Assembly (NCBI GenBank): GCA_030684575.1
Contig: JAUXVD010000014.1
Coordinates: forward strand, 186,001 to 250,000
Direction: 5' to 3'
Length of the DNA: 64,000 nt
DNA from: Nitrospirota bacterium
GTDB taxonomy: Bacteria; Nitrospirota; Nitrospiria; Nitrospirales; Nitrospiraceae
The notes below the pieces were generated by a model. That model was not told where the DNA came from, did not search any database, and saw only the letters and a program-made list of their open reading frames with translations. Positions 51,905-60,179 of this stretch are shown piece after piece; the first letter of the stretch is position 1; each line of letters starts with the position of its first letter. The translations under genes were made by a program, and so were the position numbers.

Positions 51905-52357
51905 CTAGGGGAGATCCGGCGTGGGTAGGCCAGGTGAGCGTCTGAGCTCTATCTGAATTCGATGGATCTGCTGCTGCAAGTCGGGCGGCGTCAATGGTGC
52001 GACGTCATGCGTGACCCGCCAGACCGGCTCAAGCGGGGCCGGGTCGGTATGCAGCCTGGGAATCACATGCCAGTGGATGTGGGGGAGTTGATTGCCGAGG
52101 AGTTCGTAATTGATCTTCTTGGCCTCATAGACCTGCGCGACGACTTTGGCGACGAGGTTCACTTCCTCCATCAGCATAATTCGTTCCGTGGGAGCCAGAT
52201 GAAATAACTCTGTTGCATGGCGTTTGAAGACGATGACGGTCCAGCCAGGGAAAAATTGATCCTCATGTAGATAGGCGTTGGCGAGGCCGAGATCGACGAT
52301 GAAATGGTCTTCTCTGGGCCAGGCGCCCTGGCAGGCCTTGCACGTCGGGTCGGTCAT
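51905..52357 (-). CDS. HIT-family hydrolase
   Basis: A 150-residue nucleotide hydrolase/transferase of the histidine-triad family. The triad lies in LPHIHWHVIPRLHTDP. An N-terminal Cys pair (CKACQG) may bind zinc. The start overlaps the stop of the upstream gene (ATGA). The substrate is unknown. Confidence 0.92.
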   Translation of the reverse strand: MTDPTCKACQGAWPREDHFIVDLGLANAYLHEDQFFPGWTVIVFKRHATELFHLAPTERIMLMEEVNLVAKVVAQVYEAKKINYELLGNQLPHIHWHVIPRLHTDPAPLEPVWRVTHDVAPLTPPDLQQQIHRIQIELRRSPGLPTPDLP

Positions 52358-52998
52358 GGCTGGCTGGCTTTACGCCATTCCTCTTCCGTGACCACACCTT
52401 TTTTAATGAGCAGTTGAATCAGCTTGTCGACGGAATTACGGCTGGCTGTTGCCGGACTCGTTCCCGGCTGAGACGAGGCAGCCTGAGGTTGTTTGGGTTC
52501 GGGCGTCGGTCGTTTGAGTCCGAACACTTTGAACGAGGGGGTGAAGACGATCATGTAATCTTTATTGCGGAGGCGTACGCTGGCCGGGAGGCTGAGACCA
52601 TGGGGCAGCAGGTTCGGCGTCGACCCAGCCGGGATTTGGAAATAGGGTTTCCCGTCCTGCGTTTCTCCATCCTGCCCCAGGACGTCCATGCGGCTCAGGA
52701 TGGTATCGTTGTTTAAGTTCTCCCGGGATTCCCCTCCGATGTTCGTGACCTTGTCGAGGACGATGAACAGGGAATCGCTGATGAGTGTCTCGGCAGAGAG
52801 GTTCTTGACGCTCACATCGTAGCGGTACTCGCTGTTGAAGTTATCCCGTCCCTTGAGGGTAATCACGACGGTGGCTTTGTCGGTGAGATCCGTGAGTTGA
52901 TCCAGCGGGCTGGCGTGGCACGTTGGTGCCAGTGGCCAGGATAGACTGAGGAGAATCGCGGCCACTGTCAGCGGCCAGACGGTCCTGTGTCTCGACAT
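52354..52998 (-). CDS. exported protein of unknown function
   Basis: 214 residues with a signal peptide (VWPLTVAAILLSLSWPLAPTCHA). A beta-rich middle follows (KATVVITLKGRDNFNSEYRYDVSVKNLS cut short here), with RLRNKDYMIVFTPSFKVFG. The end is a helix like a SHOCT motif (DKLIQLLIKKGVVTEEEW). ATG 52998 is used; the frame continues to 53055 without a signal peptide. It heads the minus-strand operon with HIT, TPR and CHASE2 genes and is divergent from the HD protein gene. Confidence 0.72.
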   Translation of the reverse strand: MSRHRTVWPLTVAAILLSLSWPLAPTCHASPLDQLTDLTDKATVVITLKGRDNFNSEYRYDVSVKNLSAETLISDSLFIVLDKVTNIGGESRENLNNDTILSRMDVLGQDGETQDGKPYFQIPAGSTPNLLPHGLSLPASVRLRNKDYMIVFTPSFKVFGLKRPTPEPKQPQAASSQPGTSPATASRNSVDKLIQLLIKKGVVTEEEWRKASQP

Positions 52999-53168
52999 CG
53001 TTGCTTCTCCGGATCGTGCGGCGTGATGCGCGCGTGCCTGGGTTGAGCATAACAAAGATCGCGGCGTTGGGCGAGCCTTTGTTGCCCTGTGCGCCTTGAC
53101 AGGCTCTTTCCGCGAACGCTATCCTCGCAACAGTATCCGTTGCGCTCAACCCTTCCCCGTCACGACAC

Positions 53169-54035
53169 ATGACATCCATTTCACGACGCGCTCCGCTGTT
53201 GGTTCCCCGTGCTCTTGTCACGCAGCTCATGGCGCTCTACGATTACCCGCATCCGCTTCATCCTGGCCGGATCATTCGCGGGTACGATCGCCCACATGCC
53301 ATTCGAACGGCGCGGATGTGTGCCGCGGTCGCTGCGGCGCTGGGCCATGGGCCTGAGCGGGTCCGCCAATATCAGATCGCCTGTTTGTTACATGACCTGG
53401 GCCGCGCCGGGCTCGATCGTCAACTCTTCGGGAAGATCTGGTCTTGGGCCAAGGAGCGAGGGATTCCGACGAGACCGCGGGAATGGAGAGCGGTCCATCA
53501 CTACACGTCCTACGGACGCGAGACGGAGGCCTTTCTCCGTTGCTATGGACAGGATCTTGAAGCCGACGGCATCCCGATGACCGCGTGGGCGAAGGAGCAG
53601 GTTGAGATGAGGCTGGGCTATGCGCGGCGGCTGGCCCGCCGGCTGCGGATGGTTCGGCCTGCCATCACGCAGATGGGGATCACGTGGGCGCCTTGGATGC
53701 AGCAGGTGATGCTCTATTATTATTACCCCGAGAAACTGGCGGCGGCCAAGCCCTGGGTGCGGCAGTTGGCGGAGATTCTCGTCGCTTGCGAGCAATTTGA
53801 AGCCTACAGCAATCAGCGGCGCGGCAGGGACTATTATGTGAGGAACAAGGAAACGCTGGTCGATGCCTTTGCCTATTTGGAGACGTTGCGGGCGGAGGGT
53901 ATTTTGAGCAGCGCAGTGATGGAGGCGTTACGCCGGTTGACGGCGCAAGGCGAGTTCGATGCAATTCTGGAGGAGGCTCGCGGCTGTGCCTTCACGAGCG
54001 GCGAGCGACGAGCCCTCCGGGCGATGGAGGCATAA
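53169..54035 (+). CDS. HD-domain phosphohydrolase
   Basis: A 288-residue protein. An HD domain has the metal motif CLLHDLGRAG, preceded by RPHAIRTARMCAAVAAALG and followed by VHHYTSYGRETE. The C-terminal half is helical (LAEILVACEQFEAYSNQR) and carries a compact DYYVRN motif. HD proteins hydrolyse nucleotides or phosphodiesters, and the actual substrate is not evident. It begins a plus-strand series with YjbQ and HtrA, two bases before the former. Confidence 0.82.
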   Translation: MTSISRRAPLLVPRALVTQLMALYDYPHPLHPGRIIRGYDRPHAIRTARMCAAVAAALGHGPERVRQYQIACLLHDLGRAGLDRQLFGKIWSWAKERGIPTRPREWRAVHHYTSYGRETEAFLRCYGQDLEADGIPMTAWAKEQVEMRLGYARRLARRLRMVRPAITQMGITWAPWMQQVMLYYYYPEKLAAAKPWVRQLAEILVACEQFEAYSNQRRGRDYYVRNKETLVDAFAYLETLRAEGILSSAVMEALRRLTAQGEFDAILEEARGCAFTSGERRALRAMEA

Positions 54036-54036
54036 C

Positions 54037-54459
54037 ATGGCGGTGAAAACGGTCTCCTTGCGTCTCCCCATGCAGGGAAACAGCCAGGTCGAAAATCTGA
54101 CGAAAGCCGTGACCGACGCCCTCGCCGGCACGAAGTTGCTGGCCGGGATCGTGACGGTGTTTGTGAAGCACACGACGGCGTCGGTGATGATCATTGAAGA
54201 TGAACCGGGGATCAGGGCCGATACGAAAGTCTTCTGGGATCGGGCGGTGCCGGCCGATCCGGCCTGGCAGCACAATACGAGAAATGCCGGGGAAGACAAC
54301 GGGCACAGTCATCTGCGAGGTCAGCTCCAAGGGCCGTCGGTCACCATTCCCTTCCTGGATGGCGCGATGTTGCTGGGGGCCTGGCAACAGGTCGTCCTCG
54401 TCGATTTTGACACTAAGCCGCGCACCAGGGAACTCATTATCCAGATCATGGGTGAATGA
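54037..54459 (+). CDS. YjbQ/UPF0047 family protein
   Basis: A 140-residue protein of a widespread family with unclear biochemistry (thiamine phosphate synthase-like activity has been reported for relatives). Signature features: VFVKHTTASVMIIEDEPGI, NAGEDNGHSHLRGQLQGPS with the conserved His, and LGAWQQVVLVDFDTKPRTRE. The ATG lies 2 bases after the HD gene. Its stop overlaps the next start (ATGATGG), so the three genes are co-translated. Confidence 0.92.
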   Translation: MAVKTVSLRLPMQGNSQVENLTKAVTDALAGTKLLAGIVTVFVKHTTASVMIIEDEPGIRADTKVFWDRAVPADPAWQHNTRNAGEDNGHSHLRGQLQGPSVTIPFLDGAMLLGAWQQVVLVDFDTKPRTRELIIQIMGE

Positions 54460-55577
54460 TGGCGATGCAGGGGCGAGTCGTGATCTCGGGACTCTTGCTC
54501 GTCAGCCTCTGGCCTGCCCTGTCGATGGCGGAGTGGGGGAAGCCGCTGGGCGGGACCTACGACGGGCCTGAAGGCAAGCCGCGCCTGGTGACACCCTTGC
54601 CCGCCGAGTTGGGCGCGGATGAACGGGCCACCATGGCCGTGTTCGAGCGGGCGACCAAATCCGTGGTCTTCATCGCCAACACCGCGATCCAACGAGACCC
54701 CTGGTCGTTCAATCTGTTTGAAACCCCGCAAGGATCCGGAACGGGATTCGTCTGGAATAAGCAGGGGCACATCGTCACCAATTTTCATGTCGTCTACGGG
54801 GCGAACTCGATCACGGTGACCTTGGCCGACCGGACGGAGCATAAGGCCACCCTCATCGGCGCCGATCCCGATCACGATGTGGCGGTGCTGCAGATTCGTG
54901 CAGCGGAAGAGACGCTGTCGCCTCTTACCGTCGGGACGTCGCAGGATCTACGTGTCGGACAGAAAGTTTTGGCGATCGGGAATCCGTTCGGTCTCGATCA
55001 TACGCTCACGACCGGTGTCGTGAGTGCGCTGGGTCGGACGATCAAGTCCCTGTCGAATCGGACGATCGAAGGCGTCATTCAGACCGATGCCGCCATCAAT
55101 CCTGGCAACTCAGGCGGGCCGCTCCTCGATAGCGCCGGCCGGTTGATCGGCGTGAATACCCAGATTATGAGCCCCAGCGGGGCCTTCGCGGGAATCGGTT
55201 TTGCCGTGCCGGTCGACACGGTCAACCGTATCGTCCCGGAATTGATCAAGCATGGCAAACTCATCCGCCCGGGGCTCGGGGTCTCGCTCATTCCCGATGC
55301 GATGGCGAAGCGGTGGGGCATCAAAGGGCTGATTATCGGGAAGGTGTCGCGTGGGAGCGGCGCGGAGCAGGCGGGGCTGAAGGGGGCGCGTGAAACCGCC
55401 ACCGGCCGGGTGGAATTGGGTGACATCATCACGGCAGTCGACGGCAAGCCGGTTGGAACCCTGGACGAACTGATGGATGTCATGGAACGGCACAAGGTTA
55501 ACGACCAGGTGACGGTTGAGATCCTGCGGGGAACCAATCGGGACCGTGTCTCCGTGACCCTCCAAGCCGTCAATTGA
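54456..55577 (+). CDS. HtrA/DegP-type serine protease with one PDZ domain
   Basis: A 373-residue periplasmic protease/chaperone. A signal peptide (ISGLLLVSLWPALSMA) is followed by a trypsin-like domain with the triad: His in GHIVTNFHVVYG, Asp in DPDHDVAVLQI, Ser in NPGNSGGPLLD. One PDZ domain follows (VSRGSGAEQAGLKGAR, VELGDIITAVDGKPV). Length and single PDZ fit the DegS/HtrA type, but the cleavable-looking signal suggests a soluble form. It ends 75 bases before the proteasome ATPase gene, a possible grouping of two proteolysis systems. Confidence 0.93.
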   Translation: MMAMQGRVVISGLLLVSLWPALSMAEWGKPLGGTYDGPEGKPRLVTPLPAELGADERATMAVFERATKSVVFIANTAIQRDPWSFNLFETPQGSGTGFVWNKQGHIVTNFHVVYGANSITVTLADRTEHKATLIGADPDHDVAVLQIRAAEETLSPLTVGTSQDLRVGQKVLAIGNPFGLDHTLTTGVVSALGRTIKSLSNRTIEGVIQTDAAINPGNSGGPLLDSAGRLIGVNTQIMSPSGAFAGIGFAVPVDTVNRIVPELIKHGKLIRPGLGVSLIPDAMAKRWGIKGLIIGKVSRGSGAEQAGLKGARETATGRVELGDIITAVDGKPVGTLDELMDVMERHKVNDQVTVEILRGTNRDRVSVTLQAVN

Positions 55578-55651
55578 GCGGCAGTGATAAGCGGTAATCC
55601 GAACGGTGGCTATGCTAGGATCATGGATCTGTTCGGTATGGAGGACCACTG

Positions 55652-57409
55652 ATGAGCGATCGTCGATCAAGTAAGTCACAGGACCCGGAGCCCAACGGGA
55701 AGCCAGGGGAGGTTGCGAGCCCCGCGATGGGTGTTGGACCCGATCCACTTGAACTCTTAGAAGAATGTCTCGCCTTATTTCCCGAGAGTGATCCCCGCCA
55801 GAAGATTCTCTACAAACTGCGCCATACCATGATCCTCGGCCAAGCGGCGCAGCAGCAACGGGACGTCGAATTGAAAAAAGTAGCCGACGTCATTGCCAAG
55901 CTGACGGCACCGGCTAATCGGGTCGGTACCCTGCTCGAGGTGCCAGGTGAAGGCCTCGCGCGAATCCTGGTGGGAGGCGCGGAGTATTATGCGTCGGTCG
56001 ACCCGCGGGTGCAGGCTGTCGAACTGAAGATCGGTGCTCAGATTCTGGTCAACGACGCCTATGCGGTGATCAAGGTCTTGGGATATGACCGCAATGGGCC
56101 GGTGTTCAAAGTGGCGGAAGTGCTGGGGGACGGGCGGCTTCGTTTTGAGCATGAGATGGGGCGGCAGGTCATGATCCTTCAGCGGTCGAGCGACCTTGCC
56201 GGTGTGGATTTGAAGGCCGGCGATGAAGTGCGCATCGACCCCAGCCTCCACGTGGCGATCGAAAAAATGGAGGATCGGAAAGCCAAGTCTCACCTCCTCG
56301 ACGAAGTGCCCACGGTGACCTGGGAGCAGATCGGCGGACAAACGGAAGCCATCGCGGCCATTAAGAAGGCCATCGAGTATCCCTTGCTCCATGCGGACAC
56401 GTTTCAGCGGTTTAAGTTTACGCAACCCAAGGGTTTTTTATTGTACGGCCCGCCCGGCTGCGGAAAGACCTTGATCGGGCAGGCGGCCGCCGCCAGTCTT
56501 TCGAAGCTGGTGGGTGAGTCGATCCAGGCGACAGCCGGTGCGAAGGGGGATAAGCCGCCGGTGACCCGCGGGGCATTCCTCCACATCAAGGGGCCTGAGA
56601 TTCTGAATATGTGGTTGGGGGAATCGGAGCGGATGGTTCGCGATCTCTTTGCCCAAGCCCGTGCCCGCCGGAAAGAAGGGGCCTTGCCCTTCATTTTCAT
56701 CGACGAGGCGGAATCGGTGCTCGGCACGCGGCGGGCGTCTCGTTCATTCAATATTTCCAGTACCCTGGTGCCCATGTTCTGTTCTGAGATGGACGGGATC
56801 GAGTCTCTGCACGATGTGGTGATCATTCTGGCCTCGAACCGCCCGGATCTCATCGATCCGGCTGTGCTGCGGCCTGGGCGTATCGATCGCAAGATTAAGG
56901 TGAGCCGTCCGAATCGTGAGTCGGCAGCTGCGATTCTGAACGTGTACCTGACGGATGATCTGCCGTTGGATCGGCAATGGGTCGATCAACATGGGGGGGA
57001 CCGCAAGAAGGCCTCTGCCGATCTCGTCGAGCATGCGTTGTCCGCGGTGTTCTCGCGCAACGATGAGAATCGGCTGCTGTCGATCCGGCTTCGAAGCGGA
57101 CAGAACAAGGTCCTTTATCGGAGCGATCTGATCAGCGGGGCGATCCTGGCTTCGATCGTTCAGCGCGCCAAGGAACAGGCGATCGAGCGGGTGATTGCGG
57201 CAGGCGGGTCCGAGCAGGGGGGCATGACGCTGGATGATCTGGTCAATTCCGTACATGCAGAATTCCGGGAGGGAGAGATGCTCCCACCTGACGATGCGGC
57301 AGAGGAATGGCTGAAGCTCCTCGATCACCATCCGGAGCAAGTCGTAGGAGTCTCTTCGTTCCGGAGAGGGCGGCAGGCAGAAGAGAAGTTGGTGGGACAG
57401 ATTATCTAA
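55652..57409 (+). CDS. mpa: proteasome-associated AAA ATPase (Mpa/ARC)
   Basis: A 585-residue hexameric unfoldase that recognises pupylated proteins and feeds them to the 20S proteasome. An N-terminal coiled coil (about 30-80) for Pup binding is followed by two OB domains (ILVNDAYAVIKVLGY, EVRIDPSLHVAIEKM). The AAA module has Walker A GPPGCGKT (266-273), Walker B FIFIDEAESVL and arginine-finger region RPGRIDRKIKVSRP. The C-terminus is GQII, whereas actinobacterial Mpa ends in GQYL, whose penultimate Tyr inserts into the alpha ring. GGAGG lies before the ATG. It is the first of six Pup-proteasome genes. Confidence 0.95.
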   Translation: MSDRRSSKSQDPEPNGKPGEVASPAMGVGPDPLELLEECLALFPESDPRQKILYKLRHTMILGQAAQQQRDVELKKVADVIAKLTAPANRVGTLLEVPGEGLARILVGGAEYYASVDPRVQAVELKIGAQILVNDAYAVIKVLGYDRNGPVFKVAEVLGDGRLRFEHEMGRQVMILQRSSDLAGVDLKAGDEVRIDPSLHVAIEKMEDRKAKSHLLDEVPTVTWEQIGGQTEAIAAIKKAIEYPLLHADTFQRFKFTQPKGFLLYGPPGCGKTLIGQAAAASLSKLVGESIQATAGAKGDKPPVTRGAFLHIKGPEILNMWLGESERMVRDLFAQARARRKEGALPFIFIDEAESVLGTRRASRSFNISSTLVPMFCSEMDGIESLHDVVIILASNRPDLIDPAVLRPGRIDRKIKVSRPNRESAAAILNVYLTDDLPLDRQWVDQHGGDRKKASADLVEHALSAVFSRNDENRLLSIRLRSGQNKVLYRSDLISGAILASIVQRAKEQAIERVIAAGGSEQGGMTLDDLVNSVHAEFREGEMLPPDDAAEEWLKLLDHHPEQVVGVSSFRRGRQAEEKLVGQII

Positions 57410-57412
57410 GTG

Positions 57413-57508
57413 GGCAGATGGCAGGGGGCTCTCTTTGCTCCCAGTGCGCGCACGATCAGAATGTGCTCGCTCGATGGGCGCAGTCGAGAGCACCTTAGCC
57501 ATCTGCCG
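57413..57508 (+). repeat. covarying hairpin element, copy F
   Basis: Starts 3 bases after the mpa stop. Outer stem GGCAGATGGC...GGGCTCTC with GAGAGCACC...GCCATCTGCC. Core TGCTCCCAGTGCGCGCAC with GTGCTCGCTCGATGGGCGCA: CCCA/TGGG replaces CGCA/TGCG, a compensatory change. Confidence 0.85.
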
Positions 57509-57548
57509 TGAATCTGTCCTTGAGACGGAGTGGGTGACGGAAACGAAG

Positions 57549-59075
57549 ATGCGACTATACGGGATCGAAACAGAATACGGGATTACCAGGGAAGACCAGG
57601 ACACGGTCGATCCGGTGGTGGAGTCGATGGAGCTGGTTCGGGCCCATCTGACGGCTTCGTTTGAGCGGCGCTGGGACTATGGCGGCGAAGATCCGCACGA
57701 GGATGCTCGGGGATTTCGGGTGCTTGGGTTGCAGCAGGATAAAGAAGAAGACGAGTTCGCCAAGGTCGATGCCCATCGGCCTTTTTCGTTTCATGAGATG
57801 AAGAGCGATCTGGTGCTCCCGAACGGCGCCCGCTTCTACAACGACCATACACATCCGGAATATTCCACGCCTGAATGCCGAACGGTGAGAACGCTCCTTG
57901 CCCACGACCGTGCGGGGGAGCGGATTGCCCAGCGGGCGGCGGAGCGGCGCAATCAGGTGCTCGGCGGGTCCCCCCTGCAGCTCTACAAAAACAATACGGA
58001 TTTTCACGGACATAGCTACGGCTGCCATGACAACTATCTTGTCGCGCGCGCGATTCCATTTTCCTCACTGACTGCAGGGATGTTGCCGTTCCTGGTGAGC
58101 CGGCAGGTCATTGCCGGAGCGGGTAAGGTTGGTGTGGAGGGTCAGGAGAGCGGGTTCGTGCCGGGTCAGTACCAGTTGTCTCAGCGGGCCGACTTCATGG
58201 AGACGGATTTGAGCGTCGACACGATGCACAACCGGCCGATTCTGAATACGCGGGACGAACCTCATGCGGTGCGGGAGAAATACCGGCGGCTCCACCTCAT
58301 CATCGGCGATGCCAATATGTGCGAGTACAGCACGGCGCTGAAAGTCGGGACGACACAATTGGCGCTGGAGTTGATCGCACGCAACGCAGCGCCGGCGCTT
58401 GAATTGGAACATCCGGTCACTGCGGTCAAACAGTTGGCTCGCGATCAGAACCTCAAGGCGACGGTGCGTCAGCGAAATGGCCGCACCATCACAGGCCTCG
58501 AGATTCAAGAACAGTATTATCTCGCGGCGGAGAAGCATTTGGCCGGTGCCGATGCAGAGACCGATTGGGTCCTGTCCGAATGGGCCGACACGCTCCGGCT
58601 CCTTGCCGGCGATCGCCGGCAATTGGTGGGGAAGCTCGATTGGGTCACGAAGCTCTGGCTCTTGGAAACCTTTATGCAGGAAGAGCGGATTGGATGGGAC
58701 GATCCCTGGCTGGCGAGTTTAGATTTGGAGTACCATAATGTGAATCCGGAGCGCGGGCTCTTTCTCGGCCTTGAGGCAGAGGGGAAGGCCTGGCGGATGA
58801 CGTCGGAACAGGACGTTGAATCGGCCCTGGTCGCTGGCCCGATCGATACCAGAGGGGGGATTCGCGGCCTCTGCATCAGGCGGTTTCCGGATCAGATCAA
58901 AACGATGCAGTGGGAGCGGATCCAGTTCAGCGGAGGCTTGCTTCCGCGGACGTTGGAAATGGGCGATCTCTTCGAGCCACAGGCGGTGCAGGCCTGTGCG
59001 AAGATCTTTGAGCAGGCGGTGTCCCCGATGGATGCGTTGAACGCATGGAATAGAGAAATGGAGTCCCGATCATGA
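57549..59075 (+). CDS. dop: deamidase/depupylase Dop
   Basis: A 508-residue enzyme of the PafA/Dop carboxylate-amine ligase-like family. Dop removes Pup from substrates and, where needed, converts C-terminal Gln of Pup to Glu. The N-terminus MRLYGIETEYGI carries the catalytic-metal Glu, and LVLPNGARFYNDHTHPEYSTPE and NNTDFHGHSYGCHDNYL follow the family. The residues between FRVLGLQQDKEEDEF and ARFYND include the Dop-specific loop region. ATG 57549 is preferred; the frame continues upstream into hairpin copy F, which makes an earlier start unlikely. Confidence 0.93.
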   Translation: MRLYGIETEYGITREDQDTVDPVVESMELVRAHLTASFERRWDYGGEDPHEDARGFRVLGLQQDKEEDEFAKVDAHRPFSFHEMKSDLVLPNGARFYNDHTHPEYSTPECRTVRTLLAHDRAGERIAQRAAERRNQVLGGSPLQLYKNNTDFHGHSYGCHDNYLVARAIPFSSLTAGMLPFLVSRQVIAGAGKVGVEGQESGFVPGQYQLSQRADFMETDLSVDTMHNRPILNTRDEPHAVREKYRRLHLIIGDANMCEYSTALKVGTTQLALELIARNAAPALELEHPVTAVKQLARDQNLKATVRQRNGRTITGLEIQEQYYLAAEKHLAGADAETDWVLSEWADTLRLLAGDRRQLVGKLDWVTKLWLLETFMQEERIGWDDPWLASLDLEYHNVNPERGLFLGLEAEGKAWRMTSEQDVESALVAGPIDTRGGIRGLCIRRFPDQIKTMQWERIQFSGGLLPRTLEMGDLFEPQAVQACAKIFEQAVSPMDALNAWNREMESRS

Positions 59076-59266
59076 ACTACAGCTCAATGCCGGAACGTCG
59101 TGAAGGGCCAGGCAGCCCGATGCCGAAGGCGCCGAGTCCGTCCGAAGAGGGCGGCGGGCCGAAACGGCCGGAGACCGGGTCGCCGGACAAAGATAATCTG
59201 CTCAAGCGTATGCGCAAGGTCGATCCGAAGCAGGCTGAGCGGTATCGGCAGAGAACAGGGGAGTGA
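59072..59266 (+). CDS. pup: prokaryotic ubiquitin-like protein Pup
   Basis: A 64-residue intrinsically disordered modifier. The N-terminal half is Pro/Gly/Ser-rich (EGPGSPMPKAPSPSEEGG); the C-terminal half is helical and Lys/Arg-rich (KDNLLKRMRKVDPKQAERY). It ends RTGE, already with a C-terminal Glu, so no deamidation by Dop would be needed before ligation by PafA. Most actinobacterial Pups end GGQ or GGE. The ATG overlaps the dop stop (ATGA). Confidence 0.9.
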   Translation: MNYSSMPERREGPGSPMPKAPSPSEEGGGPKRPETGSPDKDNLLKRMRKVDPKQAERYRQRTGE

Positions 59267-59363
59267 GGATGGGCGCCGAGTCTGGGTTTGTGCTCGCGCA
59301 ACGCGCGGCCTAGGAAGGCCCTCGTTGGACGCGCGCAGTGAACCGTGACGTCGGTACCCATCC
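59267..59363 (+). repeat. covarying hairpin element, copy G
   Basis: Starts directly after the pup stop. Outer stem GGATGGGCGCCGAGTC...GGTT with AACC...GACGTCGGTACCCATCC. Core TGCTCGCGCAACGCGCGGCC with GGCCCTCGTTGGACGCGCGCA: CAACG/CGTTG replaces GAACG/CGTTC. Confidence 0.87.
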
Positions 59364-59405
59364 AGATTATGTGGAGTGCGATACGAATAAAGGTGAGGTA
59401 AAGAG

Positions 59406-60179
59406 ATGGGGATGCAAGGGGACTTTCTTCAGCTGTTGAAGGAACAGGGCTACACGTTGGGCGTACCGGCAGCGGTGGGGACCGGCCATGCGCTGACGAA
59501 TGCCACGACGATTTTGGCGTTTAAGTATCGCGATGGTGTCCTGGTGGCCGGCGATCGTCGCGCAACCGCCGGCAATATGGTGATGTACGATCGGACGGAC
59601 AAGGTGTTAGAGATCGATCGGCACAGTGTGATGGCGATTGCCGGCGTGCCGGCGACCGCCTATGAAATGGTGCGGGTCCTGGAGCATTCCTTCAAATATT
59701 ACCGGAGAACGCAGCTCCAGGAGTTGAGTTTCGACGGCAAACTGCGCGCGATCTCCAAGCTCTTAAAGGATAATGTGCCTGCGGCCTTAGCCGGGACTGG
59801 TGCGGTGGTTCCGGTGTTTGCCGGCTACGATTTAGAGCAGGGCTCGGCCAAGATCTATTTCTACGATATTCTGGGGGCGGAGTTTGAAGGTGTGGAGTAT
59901 GCGGTGTCCGGCTCCGGTTCTCCGACGATCCGGGGCATTTTACACTACCTGAATACCTGGGGCGATCAGCCCCTCAATCGGCTCCCTGAAGAGCAGGCCA
60001 TGGTGCAGGCCTTACGGTTGCTCACGAGCGCGGCAGAGTTCGACTCGGCGACCGGCGGTGTCAATCGGGAGGCGAGTCTCTATCCCGTGATCAAGTTGAT
60101 TACCGGGGCCGGCGTGCAGACGGTGCCGGACGCGACCTTGAAACCCCTCTATGAATCACAGGTGGTGCGTTATGTATGA
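59406..60179 (+). CDS. prcB: proteasome beta subunit
   Basis: A 257-residue catalytic subunit of the 20S proteasome. The mature N-terminal Thr is predicted at residue 34 (LTNA/TTILAFKYRDGVL), after a 33-residue propeptide that is shorter than in many actinobacteria. Conserved: VAGDRRATAGNMVMYDRTDK with the active-site Asp and Lys, VMAIAGVPATAYEMVRVLE, and YAVSGSGSPTIRGIL. The start may be ATG 59406 or 59412. Hairpin copy G fills most of the gap to pup. Confidence 0.95.
   Translation: MGMQGDFLQLLKEQGYTLGVPAAVGTGHALTNATTILAFKYRDGVLVAGDRRATAGNMVMYDRTDKVLEIDRHSVMAIAGVPATAYEMVRVLEHSFKYYRRTQLQELSFDGKLRAISKLLKDNVPAALAGTGAVVPVFAGYDLEQGSAKIYFYDILGAEFEGVEYAVSGSGSPTIRGILHYLNTWGDQPLNRLPEEQAMVQALRLLTSAAEFDSATGGVNREASLYPVIKLITGAGVQTVPDATLKPLYESQVVRYV

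Noticed and set aside
57435-57548. Earlier start for dop.
   Set aside because: The extra 38 codons lie within hairpin copy F, and Dop proteins begin at MRxxGIETEYGI, which is the ATG at 57549.
27438-59363. Hairpin family considered as integron attC sites.
   Set aside because: The conserved part is at the apex and the variable part at the base, the reverse of attC. No GTTRRRY core sites or integrase were seen.
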